64,000 nucleotides of DNA from Scalesia atractyloides (Eukaryota > Streptophyta > Magnoliopsida > Asterales > Asteraceae), in assembly GCA_947069175.1 (NCBI GenBank), contig CAMTDV010000027.1, forward strand, positions 37,089,369 through 37,153,368, written 5' to 3'. The translations under genes and the position numbers were made by a program. Every line of letters begins with the position of its first letter. The first letter of the stretch is position 1. The notes beneath the pieces are model-generated. The model did not search any database. It was given only the letters and a program-made list of their open reading frames with translations, and was not told the origin of the DNA. Below, one piece after another: positions 1-12,742 of the stretch.

Positions 1-2786
1 CAAATTTTGAAAACTGACATAGGGCGCTCGCGGGGCCCGAGAGGCAAGGCCTTGGCCTCTCGCGTGGCGCGAGGGGCCTGTGTCTGCAGAAAGTTTCCTT
101 GGTTACCATACAAAGTGCCAAAAACCAATTTGCTCGAAACTATGGATTCCTAAACTGCTATGCCACATTATAGGACACTTGTAAGCTCTCTCTTACATCC
201 CTTAGCACCTGGCATCACCTCCTTCAAGCTCTCCAACTATAAGTAGGTGCAAAGGTTCAACCTTTGAACTTGCACCTTTCTCATTTTCAACTCTTCTCCC
301 TCATATGGAAGTTCCTAACTGAAAGGAGCATCCAACTTAGTTCTCTTGCATTCTAGGAACCTCTTGTAAGTGTTCCTTGTTCTTGCATTTTCGTTTATAG
401 CCAAAAGTCAAGCGTTTTACGGAAAACGCTTTGACTTTCGGTTAAGACCATTATGGTCTAGCCATTGTTCATAACGAACATGGCTAAGTGATCGTAATAA
501 GGTAGGTGTTAGTCCCTATAAAGGGCACCTCCTGAAGATTACGTTTGCTAGACCAATTGATGGGTCAAAGTTATGATATTAAAAAGTCAAACAGGCCATT
601 TTTCAGAAAAATCATAAATTGATCTTATATATGTTATGAAACCTGTTTTGACACTTAAACAAGTTGGTAATAATTATTAGAACATGTAAGAACATGTTCG
701 GCTCGTCAATTTCAGTTCTAGGGTCGGTTCGCAACCGAAAGTCGCGAAGTTTGACTTCTGCTTTAACTTTCAATTCTGACCCGATTTAGATTAGTTAGCC
801 ACTGATCTAAAGTTTCATTATGATTGTAATATAATGTATCATAACCCTCTGAGGTTATATTACATGATCATAATCAGAATCTCAGTGTATGCGCAAGTTC
901 CGTAATTATGCCATTTTTTGACTAAAATGTCATTTTTACATAAAACAAGATTTAAATGATAATGAACTTGAAAATGAGTTTCCTACTGATGTAATATTAC
1001 AAGTAGGATTACTTGGGATGTCAAATCAGATTTTAAACTGAGTTTATGAACAAGTCCTTGTATTATGTCGATAAATGATGATTTAGCCCTTGTGGCTCAT
1101 AAAATGGTTTTAATCAAATCTTTTCAAGGTAAATATTTTACCTAATGATATGCTATATTAATAACATATCTAAGACATTTTAATATGACCTTAACATCAG
1201 TTTTCATTAAACATCACATAAAACGTCATTTTACGACATAAGCGCCGTTTCGGCGCATAGTATGGTTTTAAAACCATATTATTTGACCAAGACTTGTTAC
1301 CTACTGATTTAAAACTTATTTTAAATATTTTCACAGTAGGTACATATTATAAACTCAGAATCCCAAATAATCTATAAACTATGTGTAAAATGACCAAAAT
1401 GCCCCTTCGGTGCATAGTTTGGTCATAAAAGATAAATTACGCATATAATAGACATCCTACTAATATTATATCATAAATAAAGCATTCTTCTAGAATACTT
1501 ATGATTATAACATTAAATTATAATCAAGTTCCTTTTATACGATATTAAATTACCAAAATGCCCTTATAAGGCATAATTCAATTTTAAAACCATAATGGGC
1601 ATATAAGTTGATATCCTACTGATATTACAACTTATTTAAAGTATAATGGCATATAGAACTTGTCCATGACTTATCCGGTTACCCGATATCGCTAATAAGC
1701 GTACGGTTAAGTATATTTAACTAGTTTACGAAAATTAACCGAAACGGGTTTAACTTTGTCATTTAAGTCTCAAAATCCAGAATGTTCCATATTACACAAG
1801 TCAAGGTACTTGTTGGATTTAAACTACATTCTATCCAATCACCGTTTATTCAAGCATTATACGTCTTGATCCTATACACTACACGGTCTAAGTCTATGAC
1901 TTAAATAAGACCGTTAGTATTTAATTGGTTAGTTTATGCCATAATCCAGATTAGAGACTTGCCGGTAAATGCTATCTACACTTAGTACCTTTGTGTACGG
2001 CTAAGTTATAAAAAATTAAAAGAAGACTAGCTCAGGTAAATACTCTCGACTTATGTCCCCTATACGGGCTTGGGTTACGGTAAATTATTACCGCTTGGTC
2101 GGAAATGGGATCAATTGAATACCGGGTGCGGCTAGTAAATCCGCATATTCTGTTTTAATCAGTTTTGTTTGATAACTTAAACATCGGGAATTTAACTACC
2201 GTGTCCTTGATATCCTCGGCTCATTACAATAGAAATGGCCACGACCTTAGCGCGGGTGTAGGGATACACTCGATAGACGCTAAAAAAATGCATTCCCACA
2301 AGGTTGGGAAAAATTGACTACTTCGTGAGTCCAAAGTGGTGTGTACGTTAATCATGTCTCGGTCTCCGTATCGGGCCTTGTATGTATGGACAAACATGTA
2401 AATCTGTTAACAAGGTTGGACGGTCAACTTTCCCAAGTATAAAAAGAATTTTTGTGCTGATACGCACTTAAAAGACTGAGCTTGCAGGTACAATACGAAA
2501 ATAGGCTGGAAGTGCTCAGTAGTGATAGAGGATCTTGCAAATCCTAGATCTGCCCAAAGTCTGTTTTATATTCTTTCCATGTACAATTTATGATCCGCAT
2601 GTGGATCTTCTATTACGAGCCTGTATATTATTTTGTATTTCGAACATTTAGTTTGTAACAGTAATTTTACTCCAAGCTTCCGTTGTGCCGTGTTTAATTG
2701 ACTATGATGTTATTAACTGACGTCACAATATTCCTCACCTGGGCCCACCGATGTATAGATTTGGGTTGGAAATCCGGGGTGTGACA
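1..2786 (+). mobile_element. 3' portion of an LTR (family C), open at the window edge
   Basis: The segment ends in GGGGTGTGACA, the same 3' terminus as the other gypsy LTRs here, and its body aligns by eye with the LTR starting at 61685: a hairpin with stem AAAGTCAAGCGTTTT (404-438), the block CCCTCTGAGG near 848, and repeated 'aaaatgcc.tt..ggcata' blocks. A TATA-like TATAAG lies at 238, downstream of a GC-rich palindrome at 20-90. No clear primer-binding site follows 2786, so this may be a solo LTR or a decayed element. No coding capacity was seen. Confidence 0.7.
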
Positions 2787-3240
2787 ATTGGTGGCATGCA
2801 GGTGATGGGCGTCGGTGCTGGTGGCGACGATGAGTGACAATGCTGGCGGCGTCGATGGTGGTTGGTGGCGACAGAGGTGACGATCGTTGGAAATAGTGGT
2901 GGGTAGATGGCGACAGTGGTGGTTGTTGGGGTTGTGGTGGAAGAGGTGGTGAGTGGTAGTGGTGGCAGATTGCGGGTGACAGCAACTTGTAGGTGGCGGC
3001 GGAGGTGGGCGTCGGTGGTGGGTGGTGGCGAGGGTAGTGGGTTGTTTTGTTGTTAATGAAGGTTGGAAAAGGGGATAGAATGAAAGAAAAACATGGGGGT
3101 GGGGATGGAATGATCTTGAGGGAATGGAATGCATTATGTAATGAGTGATTCCATTCCATTGACCAACCAAACACCCATTTCTTTATTCCCTCGTAATGGT
3201 CCATTCTATTATGACTCTCATTCCTACATACCAAACACCA
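2787..3240. repeat. GGTGG/CCACC-rich low-complexity segment, probably part of a non-autonomous DNA element
   Basis: The stretch is built of GGTGG and GGCG repeats up to about 3050, followed by an AT/GC-mixed tail with repeated 'ccattcca' and 'ccaaacacc' words. Open frames across it are histidine, proline and threonine rich because of the repeat and have no recognisable domain. The same composition recurs inside the long-TIR element at 14030-15401. No gene is supported. Confidence 0.5.
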
Positions 3241-3404
3241 CCATGGTGTTTAAACATTTGGATGTATTGTATATGATTCAAGACATGGTGTTCTAATAGC
3301 TAGAAGGAATGTATTTTACGATTCAAGTCATGGTGTTTAAAAAATATGGAAACATTATATTGTGATTCAAATCATGGTTTTTTTTCGGGCTTCTCTCTTT
3401 ATGG

Positions 3405-3765
3405 TCATTGTGTTTTAAAGTATAAAACACGATACTAAGAACACATTCCGAGAATGTAGGTTTTAAAACACCTTCTGAAAAATATGTATAAAACACCATA
3501 CTAAGAACGTATTCTGGAATTGCAGGTTTAAAACACCATGTGGTCTGAATGCAGATTTTAAAACACCTTCTGAAAAAAATACATATAAAACACCATACTA
3601 AGAAAGTATTCTGGAATGCAGATTTAAAAGACCATACTAAGAACGCATTCTATAAATGCAGGTTTAAAACACCATAATAAGATCATCTACTAGAACACAG
3701 AATGTAAAACACCATGAATTGAAATATGAATTTATTAAAACACCATGTTATGAATTAGTTTTGAT
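3405..3765. repeat. Degenerate minisatellite with TAAAACACCAT core
   Basis: The words TAAAACACCAT, ACTAAGAACG, ATTCTGGAATGCAG recur at least five times with a spacing of roughly 55-65 bases. The reverse complement ATGGTGTTT appears several times just upstream (3243-3375), so the region also has inverted symmetry. No coding potential was seen. Confidence 0.6.
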
Positions 3766-4072
3766 GTGTTGTGTTGTGTTGTGAATGATGTATTATGCGA
3801 ATGGGTTATTAAACCCTTAAAATCCTCCAGATTCGTAACTACATATCCATTACCATATTTGAATTGTTAATGCGTATACAATTATACCCTCAAGTATTAA
3901 TTTTGATTAGTGTCACATGTTCTCACCATATTCCTTCTGACGCTTCTCGTAAAAAACACTCTTTGTATAATAACCCCACCCTATGTATATATATTGTATG
4001 AATTTGTGTCCTCATTTTGAAAGTTTCGCAACGAGTTAAGACTTTATTTATATAAAATTGAGCCAAATGAGA

Positions 4073-4237
4073 CAATGGCGGATCTAGAAAATCCGCATAG
4101 AGGTAACGTTTCCATAAAAAGGGGTAACGAAATCGAAAAAATGTAAAATTTTTCAAAATTTACACTACCTTCGGAGCGTCACCGGAGAATCAAGGGCAAC
4201 GGAGGTTACCCCTTCTATTACTCTAGATCCGCCCCTG
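4073..4237. mobile_element. hAT-like MITE, 165 bp
   Basis: Terminal inverted repeats are visible: the left end reads CAATGGCGGATCTAGA and the right end, reverse-complemented, reads CAGGGGCGGATCTAGA. An exact 8-bp direct repeat, AAATGAGA, flanks it (4065-4072 and 4238-4245), the target-duplication length of hAT elements. A truncated relative lies at 56485-56600. Confidence 0.85.
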
Positions 4238-4448
4238 AAATGAGATACCAATGCGTGTTTAAAGTGAAACATGAAAAAGGAAAAAGAGTGAAAAGTTGTT
4301 CCATGTGGGTGGATTAACAAACCTTGAAGATGTTTGTACGTAAAAGGTTAATATGTTTGATTAAATTCTACCCTAAGATTTACTGGTTTACTCACCCTCT
4401 TATGCATAGTCTCGTACAAGGCAGGTTTTGCTCCCATGTGTAAGGATT

Positions 4449-4850
4449 GTCACTAAAGACATTTTGGTTTCTTTAACTAGCATTAAACAACATGTTTCAC
4501 TAAAGAAATTTTGGTTTCTTTAGCTGTCATTAAACAACTTAAATGCAATTATATTGTGTTATAAGCAGTTTTTGTTAGACTATAGGAATGAAATAGAAAA
4601 CTTTGATACTACAAATACATAGAAAAGTTCTCTGCCTTTATTCCATTTCACAAAAAGCTCCTTTGTAATTATAGAAAACAAAATTTTTTAGCTTTTTATA
4701 AAATGGAATAAAGGCAGAGAAGTCTCCTTTATATTTGTAGCATTAAAGTTCTCTATTTCATTTCTATAGTCTAAGCATAACTGCTTGTATCAAAATATAA
4801 TTGCATTTAAGCTGTTTAATGACAGTTAAAGAAACCAAATTTTCTACAAA
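4449..4850. mobile_element. Foldback element with arms of about 150 bp
   Basis: Positions 4497-4660 are the imperfect reverse complement of 4690-4850. Shared blocks include GGTTTCTTTAGCTGTCATTA, TTAAATGCAATTATATT, ACTATAGGAATGAAATAGA and CTGCCTTTATTCCATTT. The outermost 47 bases of the left arm are duplicated in tandem at 4449-4496. Target-site duplication not identified. Non-coding. Confidence 0.8.
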
Positions 4851-4859
4851 TCAAAAGTT

Positions 4860-7480
4860 TTTTTTATCCGGTTATTAAAACCTATTACAAACTTGTTATG
4901 GTACACAAATGAAAATATGGAAAACTTTGATGCTATCTCGAACTAGTGAGTTTATCTCCAGTAGGATGAGGATTGATGCCGAGGTTACGATAAAAACTAG
5001 AATTAGAAAGATATTTTGTATCTTACAATCGATAGGTAAAGTAGTTTTTGTACCTACAAACAAGGTGGGATTAGCTATTACTTTTTATTAATCGTAAAAA
5101 CAAAACCATTAGTTAGAGTTGGATCTAAAAAACTTACACTATAATGAACCACTATAAAGAAAATATAACTAATTTGATGTTACCAACATAGCATGTACCA
5201 ATTTGATGTTTAATGTTACACCTGTTAGATAGTTATTGAACTTGTTTTAGTTCTTCTCGAGTCGACCCACTTTAATATAGCCTTACCACATAGATTATTC
5301 GTGTAATTTACCCTCTATTAATTAGCAAATTCTTATCTTTCTCGCATATCATTGTTCAATTTCAGTATGTTTTTGAGTGATCACTGTCCACGTGTCAAAT
5401 TCCTATTAGTCAATGTCATTTTCCTTTTGTCAGTGGGGTCAGTGTGAGAGAGAGAGAGACTGACAGACTGTTTGTTTTTGAAAAGACATTTCATTAAAAA
5501 ACGTCTGCGCGAGCTCTTCTTGGTGCAAACTTGGCTCAACCACTTTTAAGATATTCTAAGGTTTGCAGAGGGGTTAAACACCACCACCACCGTCCATCAC
5601 CACCACCATCCATCATCACCACCACCATTGTCCACCACCCACCACCACCGTCCACCATCACCACCCACCACCTCCGTCCGTACGCCACTACCAATTTATT
5701 TTAGAAGTCTACATATGTTAAAAAAACAAACAACTTTTGGTGTACTAAAAGTGGTCTAATTAAAGTAACTAATTTTAACTTAAACTAGACACACTAAGTT
5801 TTAAATTTTTAGAACTAAGACTCCCTAAAACCTAGACCACACAACCCGGCAAGAGTACCGATCAATGCAGTATCGCTTAAGCAAGTCCGAGTATTGAACA
5901 CACGAGACTCTACTTTATACGAATACTAGACTCGACTAACTTATCTAACACTGACCCGACTTAATTGTTTCTATGTTTTTAGGGGGGGTTTATAGTAACC
6001 TAATGCAATTAATTAAAATCAACTAAAGCGGACGGAGACACGAACTAAGACTGAGGACACATTAAAATGATGGGAAAACATTACCTAGACTGGAATCCTG
6101 GATTGTACTAGTAATGATTTATTAGTATATTAATTGTCATGGAACCGGAATCTTTTAATGCTAAACTTATCGAGACACCGAACAAGACCCCGACCTTTCT
6201 CAGGAAGACACTTATGGAGCTCGAAAAGCTATTATGAACACTGGTTGGTCTAGACTCCCCACAGGATATCTAAGTGGTTTATGAAAGTACCCTAATTCGA
6301 TCTACTCCCTCTCGGGCTAGGGTAAACTTGGGTTCTCGATTTGACTTGACAGACAACGGTTGAAAAGGAAACTAGTTCAAACTCTTCTCGAAGACCCTAC
6401 CTAGCAATTTACTGACTTAGACTTAACAATAACCTCGCACCTCACAGCTATTGAGATTAGTAGAACATTTAGACTTTTATAACTATCAATTACCACTTCT
6501 AAGACATATCGGCCGATTAACCAAAAAAATCACAATATAATATTATAATCTAGCATGAACCTATTATGTGAAAGACATCCACCAGAAATCATACGAAGCA
6601 ATAAACGATAATTAAACAAAGATAAGCATGCATATACATCAAACCAATAATCAAATTGACTACTTTAACATAAACAATCCAAAAATAATTAAACATCCAT
6701 AATAAAAATTAAAACTTTAACAATCCATTCATCCAATCTAGGCAGTGTAACAAACTAGCTAAGAATCATAGTCAAGAAAAAGAAACAAGTCTCATACGAA
6801 TAATAAATCATGTTCATGAGTTCGAATAAGATAAAGATATAAAACTTAAACTAACAAATTGCAAACCCTGGCGCGCCTCTTGAACTCGAACCAATAACTT
6901 TCTCCGCCTTCTTGAAATTGCCTCTTAACTTCGGTTCGTATGCGTTCTCCCGTAACATCCGTAGGTATCTTTCTCTTTTTTCTTTATTCTTCGGGATCCG
7001 TCCGTATCTTCTGCATTAAATATATATCCCTTACATAATCATACAGTATTGGATTTTAATTCAAACACAATGGTTCATAATTTGGCCCTCGTAGTGTGGA
7101 TCTTCTAAGTGAAGTTATTAGATCTGGTAAACAATCAAGTGAATGGGCTTCATGGTGCACTAATGGGCCAATCCCAACAACTAAATTAGGTGGTCAATGC
7201 TAGTTGTCTTCGGTCAACACCCAAAACGGTCAACATTGAGTTGTTTGGTCAAGAGTGGATGAATTCCCCGAAGCAAACTCACGAGAACATGGCATCTTTT
7301 TATTTTGTCATCGCATGCATTTAATTCAACTTTTACCATATTAGTCCCTCATGTTTGTGTACTATATCATAATAATTTTCCACTTCCATGTATTGTCATT
7401 CAGGTCCCTTGACTTTTGATATCTATTTCACGATTCTTCATTCTTCATTCGTTTAAGCTCGTTTTTAATTCCTTTTCGTG
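4860..7480. other. No gene recognised
   Basis: AT-rich intergenic DNA. A short GA run (5450-5460) and a CACCAC/CCATCA repeat (5577-5690) are present. Open frames are under 65 codons and show no conserved motif. Confidence 0.6.
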
Positions 7481-7491
7481 CCGGGACCTAT

Positions 7492-7520
7492 AATAATATA
7501 TAATAATATATAATAATAAA
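7492..7520. repeat. TAATAATATA microsatellite
   Basis: Three perfect repetitions of an ATAATAATAT word. Confidence 0.8.
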
Positions 7521-7779
7521 GTATACAACAAAGCTAACAAAAACAACTCTATAGTTACTCAAAAGTGTAGAGAATATTTATATAAAAATATATACATTTT
7601 AGAGCATATCAGCTTTCTTCTTGCAAACTGCAAAGGTTTGGTCCACCTCTTCTTCTACAGATGTCTGCAGATGTGGTCCGCATATTACAGACATTTTACC
7701 TCTTAAAAAACAAACACCTGAGATAATGAGTAATATGAGAAAGGAAAAGGGGTATGTGATACAGACGTAAAGCACATCG

Positions 7780-8330
7780 TACAAGTCCCTGATGCAGCCA
7801 CAACAGCCGCACTACGCTGGAACCAGCTCCAGTCGACCATCGACGCCGGTACCACCACCATTAACCCCAACCTATCACCGGAGTTGTTCCTGCCAGTGAC
7901 GATGGGCACGTGCAAGCTGTAAACGTGGGGTTGAAAATAGTCGTAGAATTCGAACCAGATGGCGGCAGTCAAGCGATGGTGTTGTGGTGGTTGCGGTACA
8001 CTCTGCCTGAACCCTTTTATCGGCTCAAGAAACCAGATGTGTGTGATTATATAGTTGAAGATGACATTTTGATGGTGGTGGTGCTACATTAGTTGTAGTG
8101 GTGTGATGGTGGTGATGTTGCGTTAGTGTTGCCAGTGAGGTGGTGGTGGTGTTGTGCTAGTGTCGTTGTAGGTGCGGTGGTGGTGGTGCTGCGTTAGTGG
8201 TGATGTGAGTGTGGTGTTCCAGTGGTTAGTGGTGCCGAACATTTTGTGGTGGTTTTGTTGATGAAAATGGTTAAGAGATAGATAGAGAGATATGTACATA
8301 TAAGTTATACCATACATGGTTTTTGAAAAC
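7780..8330. repeat. GGTGGT-rich low-complexity segment
   Basis: Dense GGTGGTG words from 8060 to 8260, and CCACCACC at 7850. Reading frames on either strand are compositional artefacts. No domain was seen. The neighbouring GATGTCTGCAGATGT word at 7660 hints at a further MITE but its ends were not found. Confidence 0.5.
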
Positions 8331-8739
8331 CATGTTCAAGAAAAAAGCTAACCTAATAAACAAGAAAAAACGTATATTGCTTTCCTCATATGATTTGTAT
8401 ATCTTTTGTTTAAAGAGTCCATTTTTAATTCACAAATAGTTTATTAATCAACACTTTTATATACTTTCATCAAGTTTTACAAACCTAAAATTGATTTTGT
8501 AGGTCATACGTTGCAATCACAAGCACTTTTCAAATATCATAAACTTTCAATAGTTTCCGTGTTTAATAAAATTCTACCTTTTATTCACGTGTTTCGATAT
8601 CATACGTTCAAGTAAAACGATATCCATAACATTTCCGGAACAAAATTCAAGTTATACATGCCTTAATAGCTTTTACATAACTTAAATAACAAGTTAGAAG
8701 TGTTAAAAATGTCAAAAAGATGATAATACAAGTCTAGGG

Positions 8740-9625
8740 GCTAAAACTATCACAAAACAAAAGTTTCTGCGTCAGATGGCCTTGCGGACCGCAAGGCCTA
8801 ACCCTTACAGTCCGTAAGCGGTCCCCAGACAGCAGAATTAATGCTGGCAGCAATTTGCTGCAGAATTTGCCAAATTTCATCAATCTTACCACCTTTAATC
8901 TGGTTAAGACACATGTTGGGACACTAGTCAACTTTCTAACACACTTGGTAAGACTTGGAGACACCTCCTTAGTCCTCAATTAGTATAAATAGGCTCATGT
9001 TCTTGAGTTTAAATTATACCTTTAATTCTTCATTTCTTAAATCACTCTTGTAGCTTGTTTCTGGACTTGAAGCCTCTTTTTCTAAGTTCTAATCTTTCCA
9101 TCCAAACACAAGTAAGTGTTTCTCCTAGTATATTTCATTTCATTAATTAGTTATTAGCCGAAAGTCAAGCAAATTGACTTTTGTTTGTACTTTCGGTTCT
9201 GACCGTTTCGGTCAAGTCAAAGTTCAAAATGAATTTTCTTACATGATCGTAATAACGAAGGTGTTAATCCCTTGGGATTACATCCTCTGATCATCACGTT
9301 TAGTAGGCAAAATGACGAGTCAAAACATGGTTAAAATAAAAGTAAAAAACACACAAATTGCATTTTACGACGAATGAACTTTTAAGTATTGAAACTACAA
9401 ATTTTGACATTATAACATTATAAGACTTGTTTTGTCGTGTCTAACTCGTCTTTTTTAGTTCAGCGCTCAATTCCTAGTCAAAAGTTTGACTTCTGCTTTG
9501 ACTTTTGATTCTGATCCATTTGGTCAACTTTATAACCCAATCAAGCCCAAATATGTGGCCATAACAATATAGGGAATGATCCTCTAAGATTACACCTTCT
9601 GATCATTTCGTTTGATTGGTCAATT
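8740..9625 (+). mobile_element. LTR fragment related to family C
   Basis: It shares with 1-2786 and 61685-64000 a GC-rich perfect palindrome (GGCCTTGCGGACCGCAAGGCC), a TATA-like TATAAATA near 8985, the CCGAAAGTCAAGC hairpin and the ATGATCGTAATAA..AGGTGTTAATCCC block. It is interrupted at 9633 by a TA repeat with two MITEs, and similar LTR-like sequence resumes at about 10390. Outer limits uncertain. Confidence 0.55.
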
Positions 9626-9630
9626 GACGA

Positions 9631-9632
<2 letters not shown>

Positions 9633-9684
<52 letters not shown>
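9633..9684. repeat. (TA)n microsatellite
   Basis: An almost pure TA run; a continuation follows the next MITE at 9891-9910 and runs into (GA)n. Confidence 0.95.
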
Positions 9685-9687
<3 letters not shown>

Positions 9688-9890
9688 GCCAGTTTACATA
9701 CAATATTCCTTAACGTACATTCGGTACAATATGAAATTACGCATGTTATAAACCTTAATCACACATTTTGAAAAAAACATAAATCATGCATGTTTGAGAA
9801 AAAATAATCATGCATGGTTATGGTTTTTAACATGCGTAATTTCATCTCGTACCAAATGTACGTTAAGGAATATTGTATTTTACACTTTCA
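9685..9890. mobile_element. MITE inserted in a TA microsatellite
   Basis: Inverted arms of about 70 bp: 9700-9760 contains CAATATTCCTTAACGTACAT and GAAATTACGCATGTTA, and 9820-9877 contains their reverse complements. TA repeats abut both ends, so the target duplication is hidden in the microsatellite. Non-coding. Confidence 0.8.
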
Positions 9891-9891
9891 C

Positions 9892-9924
<33 letters not shown>

Positions 9925-10386
9925 GAAGGTTCATTTGAGAAGAAATTTAATGTGAGAAGAAAAAGAAGAAAGGGCATAATGGTAAAACATTAAATAATTT
10001 ATAACTCCTCTCATTAATTATGTTATCTCTCGTTAATAAAAAAACATTATATCCTACACATTTCAAAATTTATCATACATATATCTTATACTTATCGGAA
10101 TTTACCCTACACACATGTAAAAATGCCCTACACATTTCAAAATTTATCCTACACATGTCGAAAATTGTCCTTCACCATAAATTATTTTATCTTGAAAAAG
10201 TATATTAAAAAACTGAGTTACAAGTTTAATTAATTAGCTAATTAATGACAATTATAGATTTACCTATATGCCATTTTACATAATATTAAATACCCACATT
10301 AAAAGAAGTAAATGGAGAATTTCTATTGGTTTAAAAGTTATTTTTTTTATTCTTACAAAATTTTTCTTCTCATTTGAACTCTTCAC
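9925..10386. mobile_element. MITE-like element with GTTCATTTGAGAAGAA ends
   Basis: The left end GAAGGTTCATTTGAGAAGAA is matched, reverse-complemented, by the right end GAAGAGTTCAAATGAGAAGA at 10365-10386. The interior is AT-rich with a locally repeated 'cctacacatttcaaaatttat' word. No conserved protein. Confidence 0.6.
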
Positions 10387-10389
10387 TAA

Positions 10390-11700
10390 TATAAAGGTAA
10401 AAATGCCCTTTTTGGCATAAAATGGTTTTAAACCTATATGATCTACATTCTAACTTCAAATCTGATTATATAACATCATAAAACATATTTTGACATGTCG
10501 AACTCGTCATAATACCCGTTCGACCATCCGGGCCCGTATTTACGCATACGACCCGTTAATATGGCGAAAACCATTTTTACAAGTTGTAACGGGTCAAAAC
10601 ACTTCAAGAAACTTCCACATCAGAATGTAAGGCTTAACAAACCATCTTATATGAGTACCTTAGCTCATTTGGTTATAAACCACATTTTATCTGACCTTCC
10701 ATTTAAACCATAATATACACTAACTATATAATTATCCGATTATTAGGAAACACTTGAGTTTTGCAAAAATGTGTAAACTCATCATCAACAACCAAAGTGA
10801 GTACATAGTCTTCACTTTTCCATTTTCAAAATATTTTGGGGTGATTCATATGTACCAACTACTTTTCAAATTACAAAACTATTACATATGGTTTATATAT
10901 ACAATTTGTTTTTTAATTTTATGTGAAACTTGGTGGTGCGTCATCCGTAACACAAATACGTTCATTAATGTTGGCCAAACCGACCGGTAGTATGTTATGG
11001 TGTCATAGGATTAACAACCCCGTACCTGCTTCCTGGGGTTGTGAGGAAGTTTGCTTAGGGAATGACAGAAATTGTGCAGTTTTAACGAACCCTTCTTGGG
11101 TTTGTCCGACGAGTCAACACAGGCTTGAATTTATTTACCAAACGACCACGCTTGTTTATACAAAACAAAATAGTTGGTTTGTACAAAATCACAAGTAGTT
11201 TGTAAATATTATAAACCATACAAATTCATATTTAAACAATTTGTTATTCACACGATTATTTACAAAGAAATATTTTTGTCAAGATTCATGGATACAAAAG
11301 CTTATTCACAATACCAACTTTTGTAGTTGCTCAAATATATTGTAATACCAAACCATTTGACATACAATTGGATACAAGATTTGTTTCACTTATTAGCTCC
11401 CGTAGTCGGACAATGTATTGCAATACCAAATCCATAGCCATGAATTTGACCACAAAACCTATGTCACTCACCAATTTTCTTGATGATCGTTTATTTTCAC
11501 ATATGTTTCAAATACAAATGTGTGATGATATACAAGTATGCTACACGTAGGATTTGGACTTAGGCCTTAGTTTTGCTTAATATAATAACAATTGTTGTAT
11601 TTGTTTTGTGTATGTGAAACAATGAAATTCAATGAATTAATATAATTAAAGTTTAGTACTATGTGTTGTGAACAATCCTGTAACGTGACTCCCCGACGTT
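10390..11700 (+). mobile_element. Continuation of decayed LTR-like sequence
   Basis: Contains the family C-like block 'aaaatgccctttttggcataaaatggtttt' (10400-10430) and adjacent LTR-style AT-rich sequence. Homology fades after about 10700; beyond that only short unconserved frames are seen. Confidence 0.4.
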
Positions 11701-12481
11701 TTCGTTACAAGTTCCATGTAATCGAGTTGTTACATACGTCTTACAAACCTAGTCAGCTAATGGATATTCGTTTCCATTGCTTATAAATTCCAACATGTAA
11801 ACCTCATCGGTTGATGGATATTTGACTCAACTGTTTTAAACAGTTAGTTAATAATAAAATAAACATATAAGAATGTTAAAAAATCTATTTTAATAAATTC
11901 TTTTGGTCATTTGCGTTTTTATCTGTAGTAGCGAGTGCCTATACCATAACGAACAAATGTTATCGCCATTCTTTTCTACAATAATGTTTTACGTAACGCT
12001 CCGCAACACCCATATGTCAGATGTGTGGTTCAATGTTTTAACGTTTATATTCACTTCGGTAAAACGTTCTCGCCGCAGCGCGCCGGTCCTAAAATCTTGT
12101 TAACATAATTTATAAGTTATCCATGTTTTTTTTTATATTTTCCTTTTAGTTATTTGTAGAGTAAATACGAAAATCGTACGATTTGGTTTTAGTAGAAACT
12201 ATGAATTTTATCTACTTCATTCATTATCTAAAGATACTCACAAATTGTTACTTATTTGTAAAACCAAATACCTACCAGATATTCACAAATTGTATTTTTA
12301 CTTATTTGTAAAACCAAGTACCTACCAATATTTGAAAACACACACCTAAAAGGCATAAGAGTTAACTGGTTACATTTAATGAGTTGATTAATTGTTAACA
12401 TAAGTAGTAGATTAAAGATCTTATAAAAGCAATTCTTGAATACAAAACTAAAACAAAAAATTTTCTTATCATTATTAAATA

Positions 12482-12742
12482 TCTTTGAAAAGGCCCATTG
12501 TTTTATAGCCTAGTGGCATTCTAGGGTGGGATAAGGTTTTGAGACCAATAAGTTTTGAATTCGATTCCCACAAGAAGGGTTTTTCTCATATTTATTGGGT
12601 TTCCTCCTAAATTGGTGTATAGACATTATGCCTAGTGGAGATGAATATGATCGGGTGGTTCCACTGATGACATTATGATACTCCAGTCACTGTGGTTTGT
12701 TAGTAATCCAAATTTGTTGTTAAAAAAATATGTCTTTGAAAA
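12482..12742 (+). mobile_element. tRNA-derived SINE with 10-bp target duplication
   Basis: The head contains an A-box-like TAGCCTAGTGG (12517) and a B-box-like GAATTCGATTCC (about 12557-12568) at tRNA-like spacing. The body is 12492-12732, ending in a short A run. The flanks TCTTTGAAAA (12482-12491 and 12733-12742) form a perfect direct repeat, which marks retroposition. Non-coding; small frames crossing its right end are artefacts. Confidence 0.85.

Noticed and set aside
2694..3234. Coding regions of 158-173 codons on the minus strand
   Set aside because: His/Pro/Thr-rich frames produced by the GGTGG repeat, overlapping in two frames, with no domain.
4909..5091. Small genes in AT-rich intergenic DNA (also 10020-13876)
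   Set aside because: Short chance frames with no motif, conservation or context.
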